A stretch of 64,000 nucleotides of DNA, taken from Coleophoma eucalyptorum (Eukaryota; Ascomycota; Leotiomycetes; Helotiales; Dermateaceae). The translations under genes and the position numbers were made by a program. The stretch is from assembly GCA_026120035.1 (NCBI GenBank), contig JALRME010000022.1, forward strand, positions 620,001 through 684,000, given 5' to 3'. The stretch's first letter is position 1. The number at the start of each line of letters is the position of its first letter. This document shows, piece by piece, positions 10,234-22,470 of the stretch. The notes under the pieces were generated by a model that did no database searches, had not been told where the DNA came from, and was given only the letters and a program-made list of their open reading frames with translations.

Positions 10234-11855
10234 TTGATGCCATCTGGTTCTGATCGATTCACGGAATTCCCAGTACTCTTCGAATCTAAGGCGATAGCAA
10301 ACCAAAAGGCCAGAATACAGATTCAAGAAAGTCAAGTCAACACCATACTTTGCGATATCATTACAAAACTGGTATTTAATTCGTCTCTCTCTATATGAGA
10401 GCTGTTTGAGAAGGAAACTGCTCTGGAGAATCAAAAGATAGTATGTAAGAATATGAAGTTTCTAGGTACATAGGAGCTTCCTGCTCAACTTTAGTTATTC
10501 ATTCATTTTTAACTTAGCTACAAATCTCAATATTCACCGAGTTACCCTGATAGTCAGATCACCTCACAATTCAAACCAGTCGTGATCTTACAATCATATT
10601 ATGATTTGACAGGTTCAAAGGTGACGATGTTTCTAAACAACTGTAACAAGCAAAAGTGACGCCTTACTATATTTTGAAACTAATCTAAGAAAAAAATTCT
10701 ACCTACTATGCCTTTGCACATAGTAAAATAGCGTGCCAATGATCCCTGGTCTCCTTGCGACTACACAGGTCTACAGTTAATAACTTAGAAAAAATGAATG
10801 ATTAGAACTGATCTTTCAGATACTTTTGAGATGAGTTCGAAATTCCAAGCTTGAGGTGTAAATAAATGGGATAATACTGTAGAGTATAGAGCCTATAGAA
10901 CTTCTAGACCACATGTGGATCTTATTTCTGGAGAGACTAGTGCGTAACGCGACCACCGTCAGCTGAACGGTTGCTGTTATCGGTGACTCGAGTGTACTGC
11001 ATCTGGAATTTTAGAAAGAGTTTTTTAGCAGCGGCATTTTGCAAAGGCCCGCGCTCGCCTCTAGTGCAATACCCGCAATAGCCATCGGAAGGGCAGTTCT
11101 GTAAGTGCACCCCACCCTTAGAAGCTCCTAGATAGATTGAGTAACTCAGGAATTCATGTATAAACTCTCTTGTTATACCTTGACCGCTATTAAATAGCCC
11201 GAAGGAAATAACAAAAAGTATCTTGATAGCTAAGACCTCAAAACAGTCGAGATCCAAACCCTTCATATTATATATTATCTAGTAATCTCTAGGCTTCCAA
11301 TGTTTGACAACGATTTATCTATCTCGAAAAAGAATCTTTATACTCTTGGTGCTATTTTGAGGACTTACATTAGTCACCATCGTGATTCTCTTTTGAAGAT
11401 TAATATGTGATATTTGAAGCGGCTTAAACGATTTCTCTCTCGAAATCTTCTAGGAACATTTAAGATGCTTAAAACGAAGTTGATACAACTTCAGCCCACC
11501 CTTGAACAGTCACAAACACATAATCTGAACCCACTTTCAAGATTCGAAGCCGCCCACTCTAATTTACTTATGTTTTACGCCCTTCCTTGTCGACTGCTCG
11601 GAAATTAAACAGTAATAAAGGTCTTATTGATTAATTATACCCCAGCAGCTTTTAGTATTCTTCGAAACTTATCTACAGACAATATTGAGTTTTCCGCCCA
11701 GGGTCATTGCCGCTTGCTTGTAGATAAGGAATTTCCGACCAGCGTCTATATAGATTTGTAGAATTCTTGGACACATGTGGTGATATTATTATAGCTATTA
11801 ATTGCAGCAGTGTCTCATGAGTGTTTTCTAAGACTGGAGTTTTCGAAGAGCTAAT
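10234..11855. other. Intergenic, dispersed repeat scrap
   Basis: There is no supported gene. At 10600-10630 the sequence ATTTGACAGGTTCAAAGGTGACGATG resembles 7597-7625, so the same degenerate repeat flanks the transketolase-like gene on both sides. The minus-strand frame 10937-11266 shows no domain. Confidence 0.45.
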
Positions 11856-14752
11856 ATGAAGATCTCTAGTAATTCGTGGTTAATAGTATCTCTAGCTTTC
11901 AGCAGAGTTGTGTTTTCACTTGCCCCCGCCGCTACTAGTCTGTCTTATGTTGTACCTCCTCCTGCGTCTGACGGCGGAAAATCCTGGAAGGATGCATTTG
12001 GTAGAGCACAAAAGCTTGTGGATCAGATGACCCTTCAAGAAAAGGTATCTCGTTTTCCTTTACAGCTTTAAAGACTACAAAGTTAACGTTTCTACATCAG
12101 GTCAATATAGTGACTGGCCAGAGAGGCCCATGCGCAGGAAATTCTGGTAACATTACTCGCCTCGGTATACCTAAGATGTGCTTCCAAGACGGTCCGGCTG
12201 GTGTTCGTCCAGCCATCGGACATACTCAGTTCCCTTCGGGGGTTACTACTGCTGCAACTTGGGACACTGACCTGATTTATCAACGCTCCTATGCAATGGG
12301 CAAAGAGTTCTATGATATTGGAGTGCATGTCGCAATGTCTATGGTCACTGGTAAGTTTTGGCTGAAGAAATTCTGAATTACATAGCTCACTGGTAGTAGG
12401 TGGTCCTCTAGGTCGCTCTCCTAATGCCGGCCGAAACTGGGAAGGCTGGTAAGTATTCTAAAAAAGTCATAAATGGCTTTTCTAACATATTTAAAGGTAT
12501 TCAGACCCTTACAGTACAGGGATTGCGAGCTGGTATGGTGTCAAGGGTATGATGGATGCCGGCGTTCAAACATGCTCTAAACACTACACTGTGTATGAGC
12601 AAGAGACTTTTAGGTGGCTAGTACTTAGAAAGGTATTTAAAACTAAGGCTGACTCCTGATTAGAAACCCGTTCAACTTCACGGAGCCGTACAGCATCTAC
12701 AACGCCTCGGAGCAAGTTCCAATCTCTAGTAATGTTGACGACAAGACGTTTCATGAGATTTATCTATGGTCATTCGCAGAAGCCGTAAGGGCGGGAACCA
12801 CCCATGTCCTATGCTCGTATAACACGATTAATGGTACAAACTCTTGTGCAAATTCTGTAACAAATAACGGTGCACTCAAGGGCGAGTTGAATTTCCAGGG
12901 CTCACTAATTAGTGACTGGGGAGGAGTGTGGGGCACCGAGGCTTTTGTGATGGGAGGGCTGGATCAGAACATGCCTGGTCTTGGTTATGGCAATATCCTC
13001 GGTCCTTTTTATGATCAAGAACTATACGACATGGTATCCAACGACACCATCCAGGAGTCTCGCCTTGATGACATGGTTATGCGTAGTATTACACCTCTTA
13101 TCTCGACTGGCCAGTACGACAACCCTATTCCATCCACTGTCATTAACTCTGTGGGTATCGCCAATTGGCCCGAACCAGCTACATATCGAAATGTGCAGAA
13201 ACAGAGTACAGTTGACCTAGTTAGGAAAATTTCTGCCGATGGCACCATTCTTTTAAAAAACACCGGTTCGCTCCCCCTTAAGAACCCTCAGAGTATTGCT
13301 ATTATTGGCCAGGATGCAGGACCTAATCTGCTTGGGATACAAGGTTGTGGTAAGCTATTTAGAGACTGTCTTATCACTAATAACAATGGCACTCTGTCGC
13401 TTGGTGGGGGCTCTGGCTATGCTTGGCCTATGAACCTCGTTACTCCTTTAGGCGCTATCCAAGATAAGGCACTTGAGTCACAGTCCATGATACAATTTGT
13501 ACTCAATAATACAGCAACAGACGTTATTAAAGAAACTCTGACGGGAAGCGCCCTACCTATTTCCCCCCCTGATGTCTGTCTCGTCTTCGCAGATCGATAT
13601 ATGAGGGAGAATATGGATAGAAATGACCTTGGCCTTAATATTGGAAACTGGACGTACTCTGAGGATATTATCCTCCAAACAGCTGCAAATTGCAATAACA
13701 CTATTGTTGTCGTGCACACCGGAGGCCCTGTAATCATGGACGCTTGGGCAAATAATCCGAACGTTACTGCAATTTTATTTCCCTTGATGCCAGGTGAACA
13801 GACGGGTCCAGGTCTGGTCGACGTCCTCTGGGGAAATGTTTCTCCTAGTGCTAAGCTTCCATTTACTAGTATGTTGCCTGTATTTCAGATAAAGGAGCTG
13901 TTTACTAAAACTCAGAAGTTGGAAAGAAGGAGTCTGATTATCCACCCAATACTATCTCTTACGACGATAGCATTACCCCTCAAGCTAATTTTACAGAGAA
14001 GCTCAAGATAGACTATCGTTGGTTTGATACGTATAATATTACTCCTCAGTACGGTAGGTGATAAAGGACTTAGAGCTACAACAGAGCTAATTATTTTGAG
14101 TTAGAATTTGGCTTTGGTTTAACTTACTCTACATTCGAGTATAGTAATATTAAGTTGATAACAACGCCTCGTAAAGACCAATTTGCCATCCAAGAGACGA
14201 ATGAGAAGTTTGTCAATCAAACAAGTGATCAGTCCATCTATGACATCTTAATTACAGTTACTGCAGAAGTCACCAATACTGGAGACTGGATTGCCTCAGA
14301 AGTAGCCCAGCTTGTAAGAGAACCATAACCCGAATGACTAGTGCCTTCGTCTGCTGACACTAATTAAAAGTATGTTGAGTTTCCGGCCATTGAAGATGAG
14401 CCTCCTAAGAATCTTCGAGGTTTTACAAAGCTTAAGGACATGGCCCCTGGCTTAGTAGCTACTGCCTCATTCCCGTGAGTTATCCACTTATGCTGAATTT
14501 TAAGTATTTGGCTATATATCTTGCTAACTATCGTTGCTCTTTCTAGAATTCGTCGTAAGGACGTTATGGTTTGGGACGTAGTTTTGCAGAAATGGCGATT
14601 CCCTAAGGATCGTAAAATCAGCTTTCACGTTGGCGCTAGCTCTAGAATTTTACCACTTGTGAGTTCTTTTGATCACTTGGACCTTTAATAATAACAAATT
14701 TTAAGTATACTAACCTCTTTTGCTACAATAGGCCCTCAACCATACCTTCTGA
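11856..14752 (+). CDS. GH3 beta-glucosidase, secreted, ten exons
   Basis: Exons 11856-12044, 12101-12350, 12400-12448, 12497-12613, 12664-13868, 13916-14053, 14105-14313, 14371-14474, 14547-14658 and 14732-14752 join in frame, with introns of 47-73 bp. GH3 enzymes release terminal beta-linked glucose from cellobiose or glucosides outside the cell. Seen: a hydrophobic signal peptide (about residues 1-22), MCFQDGPAGVR, the GRNWEGW and SDPYSTG stretches, CSKHY, and the nucleophile aspartate in LISDWGG (about 12897-12917). The C-terminal sandwich carries TILLKNTGSLPL, RENMDRND (likely acid/base Glu by alignment with related fungal members), PGEQTGPGLVDVLWG and KESDYPPNTISY. Then come YRWFDTYNITPQYEFGFGLTYSTF and a fibronectin-III-like tail (VTNTGDW, VAQLYVEFP, GASSR). 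All key motifs are present and all junctions restore them, so the gene looks functional despite low GC. Confidence 0.9.
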
Positions 14753-14940
14753 TTAGATTACTAAAAAGCTCTTCGAGCTTTTTTGCCAATTTAGAGATTA
14801 ATCATTTTCTTTAATACTATTAACCTAGCTATGGAGATAGTTCTAGCTATATGACTTTATATATTCATAATAAATCTATTTTCGCTAGCAATAACTGATC
14901 TAATTGAATTTATACACCAAGACTACAAATACTATAAATC

Positions 14941-16326
14941 TTAGCCAACGTAAGCCGCATACCTTGTGAAATTCTCATCTGCTTTAAGCCTGCCCATATC
15001 ATCATCATTCAAACACACCGCAATACCAATCTCGCCACCTTGTGTTTTAGGCAATAGATACACCAATCCTTGAAAGCTATCAAACATTGGCCTTCGCACC
15101 GCTTCAGGCTTCCCTAGATACAGCCCAAAATCGAGATCATAGGAATTCTGATTCGCCCAGGAGCTCAGCATGACATCCCTGGACATGTCGAATCCCGCTA
15201 AGTAACTAGTCAGAGCTCTGTCTGGTGTGCGACTGATAAGTGTTGCAAAGGAACGGCAGTCGTACGCCATAGATGAGGTTTCAGGGTCTACAGCGGCGCG
15301 AAAGTCCGCGGCAATGACACCTAGAGGAAGATCTATAAGCTCCTGCATCGTAAAGCAATGGTAAGTCATGCTCTGAACAAAACCCGGGTGGGTTTGTGAA
15401 ATGTTCAGATACCGTCGGAGATCGACAGCACGGGCAAATAAGGTCTTTGCTGCGTTATCAAAACGGGAAATGCGCGCTCGGATGATAGACTGCCAGACCA
15501 AGGCGCTGACAGCGTCATCAGTAGAGACATATGTTGATGTTGGGGGCAATGTCTGCATGGCAAGCGATTTGAGCTCTCTGAGCGATTCCAGGGCAAGGGT
15601 GAAGTGAGACCAAGTCCCTTTCTCGGCAAGATTTTTACTTGGACAACTACCAGGACCTGGCTGAGACAAGTCGAGCTTGATGATGTTGTGAGCAAGCTCT
15701 GAGCCAGGTTTCCAGGCGTCGCCCAGTAAAGGCACGACATTCTCTGGGGCATGGTTTCCGATTCGCAATTCTTCTTCGGTGAACACCTGTTCTCGACACG
15801 CCTTCGAAAACAGTTGGATCACCTGGGCCTGGCCAATACCATCCATAGCCTGGTGTTGGCCGAGAAAGGTCAGAATAAGACCACCCTTGATGAGATTCAC
15901 TTGGAGTTGGAAGACTTCTGCCGTAGCCTCACCTGGTCGTCCTGAATAGCTCTTTCGAGGTGCAATGATGTTCTCGTCAAACGCACGCATGGGAAAGCCA
16001 GCTCGCTGCAGGTCATTCATTGATGGCATCAAGACTTCGTCCCTGAGGTCTTTCACTACCATTCGGGGAGTAGCATCAAGTGGTTTGATTTTGAAGCAAC
16101 CTGTGCTACCATCAGTTGCCCCTTCGCACACAACCTGGCCGGCTACCCATGGAAACTCTTTGGTTAATCGCTGAAGTCCCCGAGTCAATGTGCTAAGTAT
16201 ATCTTGAGATAGAGAATCATCAGTCATCGGAAAGCAGAAGCTAATTTGAGTAAATATCGTGGTTAATCGTTGTCCAAAGACATCAAGCACTATATCCACC
16301 TCTGGTGTCGTAGCTGTTGAATCCAT
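14941..16326 (-). CDS. BAHD-type acyltransferase, trichothecene 3-O-acetyltransferase-like
   Basis: An intronless frame of 461 residues, the normal length for the family. These enzymes transfer an acyl group from acyl-CoA to a hydroxyl or amine; the fungal branch includes trichothecene 3-O-acetyltransferases and many uncharacterised members. Seen: the catalytic HxxxDG motif as HQAMDG at residues 158-163, a DFGLYLGKP stretch at about 399-407 in the place of the DFGWG structural motif, and the two-lobed chloramphenicol-acetyltransferase-like pattern (VDLRRYLN, SMTYHCF between the lobes). The natural substrate cannot be read from the sequence, and no trichothecene pathway genes lie nearby. The gene converges on the GH3 gene, with only about 190 bp between their stop codons. 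Confidence 0.88.
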   Translation of the reverse strand: MDSTATTPEVDIVLDVFGQRLTTIFTQISFCFPMTDDSLSQDILSTLTRGLQRLTKEFPWVAGQVVCEGATDGSTGCFKIKPLDATPRMVVKDLRDEVLMPSMNDLQRAGFPMRAFDENIIAPRKSYSGRPGEATAEVFQLQVNLIKGGLILTFLGQHQAMDGIGQAQVIQLFSKACREQVFTEEELRIGNHAPENVVPLLGDAWKPGSELAHNIIKLDLSQPGPGSCPSKNLAEKGTWSHFTLALESLRELKSLAMQTLPPTSTYVSTDDAVSALVWQSIIRARISRFDNAAKTLFARAVDLRRYLNISQTHPGFVQSMTYHCFTMQELIDLPLGVIAADFRAAVDPETSSMAYDCRSFATLISRTPDRALTSYLAGFDMSRDVMLSSWANQNSYDLDFGLYLGKPEAVRRPMFDSFQGLVYLLPKTQGGEIGIAVCLNDDDMGRLKADENFTRYAAYVG

Positions 16327-17141
16327 AATGTTTTAGCTCATTAACCACATAAACTTGTCTGTTTACGAAAGAAAACTTGGAAATAGACAACTATTTATCT
16401 ACTCCTGTGTTGGTGGTGTTAGTAACCCCCCAGCTGTGACTCATCGCCGCAAATACCTTATGTCTGACATCTGACACTTAATGGGTTAGTAGTACTCTTG
16501 CTGATCTCAAGCGAAGCTTATGCAGCTTACATTGCATAGCCAACCAGTAATCGTTAACGAGGCTCGCTTTTGCATTTCGTACTAGACTACCGGCATCTCA
16601 TTGGAAGCCTGCCTGGAATCATGATAACCTGGAGTGAGTGCAGGGGGCTGTTTGTGGCTTATATAGACATCCTATCAAGCCTTATAGCTAGAAATTCTTT
16701 TCAATCGAATCATGTTGAATTGATAACTTAGACTAGAAACTTCAAGAATTCACGACGTGTTTATATTGCAGCCTCTTAATGTATTAGCCATTGGCTGCAT
16801 ATCATTCACATGAACTAGGATTATAGACGAACCCCAAAACGGTAAGTATAATGAATAACCACGTATCTGCTTTTTCTTGAAGATGATTCTGGCGTTATTT
16901 ATATGCCAGGCCCCTAGAATCATAACATCGCTTCACTTGGGAGAGTCTATAACAATAGCGGGCACTAGTATCACAGAGATATATTTAGCATAACTATGAA
17001 ATATTGTTCTTGGAATTTTCTTCCAATTCATACATATATCTTATCATAATTTTATATGGCTCAAAATAATCTCTAGCTCTTCTTAAATCTTTGGTTTCCT
17101 CTTTAACTTGTAATATTAATTACTATGTGCGTCTTCCACGG
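16327..17141. other. Intergenic, no gene seen
   Basis: Contains the upstream region of the acyltransferase. It is AT-rich toward 17141, with nothing recognisable. Confidence 0.45.
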
Positions 17142-17857
17142 TCATGCTTCAGAAAGTCCTCTGACTAATGGAATTAAGAGATGACTGTCATACTGGCCGC
17201 CAATATGGATAATATGAGTGCTGTTATTACGGCTCGGGAGAGCAGTGACAAACTGATCTTCGATATAAGCGGGAAAATCGCCGGATCCGCCGAACGTAAC
17301 CATGGTTGCATTAGACCCAGGCTCATAGATTCCACCATTCGCAGCGATCGTGAGATTTGCTATGCCGAACCCCAGTGCTTGGATAAGGGTGCTACCATTT
17401 GCAATGGTCAGCTCGCCGATGGAAAATTGCATTGTTTCACCGGCATGATACATCATGCCATGGGCCACAAGTTGATATCAACAGGCACGATTTCACCAGG
17501 GCTTCAGAGGTCTTCAACTCCGGGCGTGTTTGCTAAGAGTGGTTCGAAGAATGTGGATCTAGCCTCGTCGAGTTGTCGGCGCGAGACCTTGATGTAATCA
17601 ATGCCCATGTTTTTAAACTTTTCTTTCGGAATACCGCCATGCTTGCCAAATGATGCGAAGAGCCAAATTATAGGGAATTATTAGCAACGCTGTGGATCGA
17701 TCGGTAAACATTGGCTGGCGTGAAAGATAATCCTATCGCGCATAGGAATGGCATAATCCTTTTCAACCAGGATCCTCCCCCTACCGAGAAATCTGGATTC
17801 AAACTGGAGCGATGATGTCGGTTGAAGTGGAGGTAGACCTGTATACTTCCAGTCCAT
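17142..17857 (-). pseudogene. CocE/NonD-type hydrolase, collapsed by an internal deletion
   Basis: On the minus strand the N-terminal part (ATG at 17857) reads MDWKYTGLPPLQ and VEKDYAIPMRDRI, the usual start of X-Pro-dipeptidyl-peptidase/CocE hydrolases. After an in-frame stop the reading continues with FGKHGGIPKEKFKNMGIDY and passes directly into the C-terminal jelly-roll part: LDEARSTFFEP, SPGEIVPVDINLWPM, YHAGET and HIIHIGGQYDSHLLIPLV. The central alpha/beta-hydrolase core with its nucleophile serine is missing. A second in-frame stop and a one-base shift at about 17455-17470 separate VDINLWPM from YHAGET. Full-length relatives run to roughly 550-600 residues; here about 230 remain. This is a dead gene. 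Confidence 0.75.
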
Positions 17858-18885
17858 CTTATGCGTGAGTGCGGTCGCTTTATATCATGCGTTCACGTAA
17901 TACTAGAGCTCTTGTGGCCATAAAGATTCCCACGGATTCCGAGATCTCATCCGAGCACCGTGAGAACTTGGGCCATATGGAGACGCGTTAGATGTATTTT
18001 TTATTTAATGAACTCTTCTTTAATCTCTCTAAATTTGCCACTGCATTTACATATTAGCCGCTATCCGCGGAACTTTGGTGACAACTCTCCGTTGTGGATA
18101 CTATTCGCAAGGTTGACTACCTCAGCACTACGCCATTATATTTCTGATGGGTGTGTTAGCTGAGCTGGCTGAGTAATGGTTCTATTCAACTCAAGATTCA
18201 GTTAATTCTAACTACCTGGTTTACAGTGATACGTTCGTTATACTTAAAGTCAATCAGAGTTCGTTCTTAAGTTACGGTTCTCTATACTATAAACTTCCTT
18301 TGATTTCTGTGTGACTATTTAATTCTAAACTGCTTTTGAGCTAAATTAGTAGCGTAATCTTACCGCCACCTTAGTCACCTTATGAAGTCAAATTTGCGAG
18401 TTTCAAAGCCTATGGCTCACCTAACGAAGACTCAAGAAGGTGACTTGCGAGTCGCTTCTAAGTCACGACTCGCTTGTGATATCCTTTATAGATAGATATT
18501 GAGCCGACTCATGGATGAAGGAAGCTAATATGGCGCATGCGCTAGGCTTCGCCGAGTTAAGGTAGCAGACGGTCACGAGACTAACTCTGCCGCAAACAAA
18601 TCAATATGACGTTACTAGAAGGTTGTCTTGCCATCAACAGACTAGCTAACAAGAGTATCCTTTGTAACCCATCCCGTGATTTACGCCAACGGTTTTAGTG
18701 TTGGTGGCGAGGCTACTGCTCTATGTCAGATCCGGAGATTTCATCTGCATGCTACAGAATTTTAGTGCCTGCATCTTGGTAGGGTGCAAGTCATATATCA
18801 GGCTCAGGCACGCCTCGTATAGGAATCTTTATCGCTCATTGTCCTTATGTTTGACACTTTTGTTGTTATATTCAAAAAAAAAGCT
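17858..18885. other. Intergenic, no gene seen
   Basis: Small frames (17960-18163, 18698-18889) lack domains. This segment holds the promoter of the RGS gene. Confidence 0.4.
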
Positions 18886-19419
18886 ATGACCCTGCAAATA
18901 GCGACACTTTCTGATTCAATGCCAGGACTTTGCCATTCGCAAGAATTTACGTCTCGCAGGCAATTCTTGAATCAAAGACCCCCTCTACGACGAATAGTGT
19001 CTGATGAGGCTGAGGATGAGGGAGCCTTGACCCAATTCCATCAATATTTATCTGCAAGGTTCTGTGCAGAGATACTACAATTTGTCATGGAAGTTAAGAA
19101 ATACGAAAACTGCTATTCAGCAGCTACGAAGCAACTCAGCGAAAACACCTCTGGCGACCTTGAGGTTGTTAACAACCTCTGGCAGAACATACTTTATACA
19201 TTTATAAATCCTACCGCAGTGAACGAGATAAATATCTCTGCTACGGAACGCCAAAATCTACTAGGGCTGTCGGCGTCATCCTGTCCGCCACATCCAAGCG
19301 TATTCGACGGGGCAGTTCAAACAATGTATGATCTGATGGAGCCTCTTTATGCCGAATTTCTCTACGACTATCCCGGCTTTGAATCAGGCATTGCGTCAAT
19401 GGTTCACCACCTGCGATGA
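18886..19419 (+). CDS. Stand-alone RGS-domain protein
   Basis: A 177-residue intronless protein consisting mostly of one RGS fold, which accelerates GTP hydrolysis on G-alpha subunits. Seen: LTQFHQYLSARFCAEILQF at the start of the fold (the usual Phe...Glu..L.F pattern), YENC, a WQNILYTFINPTAVNEINIS stretch matching the conserved central helices, then PPHPSVFDGAVQTMYDLMEPLYAEFLY as the closing helices. An upstream in-frame ATG at 18847 would add 13 residues rich in Phe/Lys; I prefer the internal ATG at 18886 because the upstream part is low complexity. There is no DEP or membrane domain, unlike FlbA/Sst2-type or RgsA-type fungal RGS proteins. The frame is open and conserved across the domain. 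Confidence 0.7.
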   Translation: MTLQIATLSDSMPGLCHSQEFTSRRQFLNQRPPLRRIVSDEAEDEGALTQFHQYLSARFCAEILQFVMEVKKYENCYSAATKQLSENTSGDLEVVNNLWQNILYTFINPTAVNEINISATERQNLLGLSASSCPPHPSVFDGAVQTMYDLMEPLYAEFLYDYPGFESGIASMVHHLR

Positions 19420-22400
19420 TATACAGCATGATGTACGTCTGGTCGAGATGGAGTATTTCTGCATCTACAATAGATGCAGAGATAAAGCCATCCGAATAGA
19501 GCCTTCCTCACGAACGACCTGGACTCCCAGATTTAATCACTTAGCCAACACAGCGTCAATAAAGATGAGACAAACACCACTTCGAATTCATAGTTCAAGG
19601 GCTCGCTCATCTGCCTAGCCAGCTCCACTGTTCCAGTCTGCTGCAATCAATGCCACTTCGTATTATAGAGAGTAGAAAATGGTATTTTCTACCCTGGTTG
19701 GTTATATATCGAAAGTTATAATGACTGGCGAACGCTTGAAATATGGAACAATAGTCGAAATTCCTCGAATACAGTAAATGTAAAGTTGAGATTATTTACG
19801 ACCATTAGAGGAGCAGCATATAGAGACTCTTAAAGTCAAAAGCACAACTCCAATTTCTAAGCCGCGAATAGACGGATTGGGAATATACTGTATCATTTAG
19901 AATATGTAGACCTGCAAAGTAGTCTCATAAATACTCTGAAGTAATATTTAATTTAAACTAATTGGATGTTACATCTTTATCTATTCCACGTTCTGTTTCC
20001 ACTGTTTCTCGATAGAATCCATCATATTGTTGTGACTATATTCACATTGAAATGCGGCCTGCTCTTGTCACCTGTTTTACACGTTCTCCCAGGTTCTATA
20101 TTACCTGTTTTAACGTTGATTTTAAGCGTTGTTGTCTGTCCGATCACAGGATGTTCCTTGGTGTACGGACCCGCAGCGTGGAGGATAGATAACTCTTAGT
20201 ATCTAGGGCCAGATCATGAGCATATTGGACACATGTCGCGACGGAGCTTGTGTCCCATTTGTTTCTCACATCAAACACCTGGTCAGATAGCAGCCATGAT
20301 AACCAAAAGGCCAAGGGAAGATGTTAAGATTAGGGTAAGCTTTTGTTTCCATGGCAACGATGATTACTGACTAGCGGTAGAAGAACAAACAGCATCAGTA
20401 TGTTAAAGGAGATGTGAAGCTGCGCTGGGCAATAGCGTAATACTGAAGCGTGGAGTATTGCTCAGCCAGCAACCTGAGAATGGAATGCAAGCGAAAAATA
20501 ATGCGATTTCTGCTGCAGCCTATCCAACGGCGTCGTTTATCCGTAGGATTATTACTATAAATTGAAGTATTCCGTGACATTGGTTTAATTGAAATCATCG
20601 GGTATCTTAGTATTATGTGTCCCCGTTAGATAGTAGTTTGAATGGTAGATGGATAGATAATTACAGCTGTGTCGGCTTTCTTGCTAAATATCAGTGTACG
20701 TAGGAATACGAGATTCCAAAGGATTAACTACACTGCTATCATTCTGAACTCCGGAGAGCTATAGAATAGCAATTCCTATACAAATCCACTTTGCTGTACA
20801 TCTACCTAAGAACACTACTAACCCACACCCGGACAGTCTGGAGCTACCTTGGACTTAGGAGGCTTAAGATACCCGCAAACGGCTGAGTTTAAGTTCCGAA
20901 ACAAGCCACCCCAATGCGGGCACCCTACGACTAATACGATCATGTTGATACACACAATATACGTTCTAGAAATCAGAATTTACTGAATTAGTAGTCCACA
21001 TTCCACATGCAGCGCCAACCGCCGGTCTCAGTGAGCCGAATCACTGAATCATATATTTAATCTATCCCTGTCACATTTTAAACCTGGCTATTCCTAGGGA
21101 GGTTGACACAAAGAGGAGAGGAGTTTGAATTATCATGATATTGCTGGTACCAATTTTGATAAGATCCGTTTCTTAGCTCGACAGCAGCCAGATTTTTAGA
21201 AAGCACAATGTAATGAATGAGTGGTGCGACATTACTAAGTGCCACTGAAAGAGCCATACTCGTCATGTCATATTTGTCTAGTTGACTTGTATGCAGGTTA
21301 TTCAGAGTACGATAGATCTCTGAGTCTCTTGACCATAGTCGCGAAATTCTATGTGTAATAAAATACAGTCTTTTCAGAGACAGGGGTGCGTTTTAGCGTG
21401 GACTTTTTGTGTTCAACGGGCGTTAATCAACATTGCAGGTACTTATTTTACTTTCGTTTTGACAGTCTAGTCCCAAAAGCATAAGAAGCGACACTTGATA
21501 TGAAGATGGAAAAAGTTAGTGGTCTATGGTAGCTTTGCGACAATTCCCTTCCACATCAAGCCCTTCGTGGCCTAGAAAAGTTTTCTAGCTATTTATTAGG
21601 AGCCGTGTCTCAGTTTGCTCTTATAGGTGGGAATAAAGATAAAGATACAGGATTTTATTACCTCCAATCGATGCCGTAAAGTAGCGGTGGGTTTGCCAGT
21701 GCCGGATTCTATCAAGTAGTGTACGAAGGAGATCAATCAGCCGATTTGGGCACGTGGTTAATCTTCCGATGATACTGCTAGATGAGAGGGGACGAGGGGT
21801 TGCTGGAATGGGAACGAGGGCCACTTATATCGGGAAGACTTTGCTCTCCACTAGTCTAATTTCCGGTAGAAAGATAGTGAGGAGACGCCGAACGAACTCG
21901 ATCTGTGCCACCGCGCAGGGCAGGGCACCCCTAATCGAGCGTTATCATGGAGAGTTGTCATGCTTCTGCTAAAGAGCCCCATCATAATCCGCATTCTTGC
22001 ATAATATATCCTCGTTGTACCGTTAATGGTTCAGGCCGCCGCAGCGAGTCACAACTAGCCAGGGGTTTACTCCCGTTCTGAGCCATATCAAGCGTTCACT
22101 GCCTTTGATGCACATTCAAGACCATATCGGAATTGTTTGAAGCTTAAAACCCCGTTTAAATTTAGGAGGGTGAGCAGGGGATTTAGGCTGAGTATAGGCA
22201 ATATGAAGGCGCATACTTCTCACCCCCGGTAATGTCATGAGGGCACAGACTGACTACGACTGCCTATTGGAGCCAGCCCGCTCTTACAGATCTGCGAGTT
22301 GGTTGTATGGCATAAACAAATTTTGGGGTCGGGATGCAACCCCACCCTCTAGGGCCCACAATTACGATAGTCAGCAAACACATTTAAGTGATCTTTGATA

Positions 22401-22470
22401 TCTGCCCTATCCATTGTCCTCTCCCTAACACCAGAAACCGTAGACTTCTTTCCGATCCGTCGCACCCATA
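19420..22470. other. Three-kilobase gap without supported genes
   Basis: Many short frames are present (for example 19966-20199 plus and 21078-21266 minus) but none carries a recognisable domain or splice-joined homology. The last few hundred bases form the upstream region of the Zn2Cys6 gene, including several small G/C-rich blocks (GGGGTCGGGATGCAACCCC near 22323). Confidence 0.45.

Noticed and set aside
10937..11266. 109-codon minus-strand frame in the gap after the transketolase-like gene
   Set aside because: No recognisable family, signal peptide or intron pattern.
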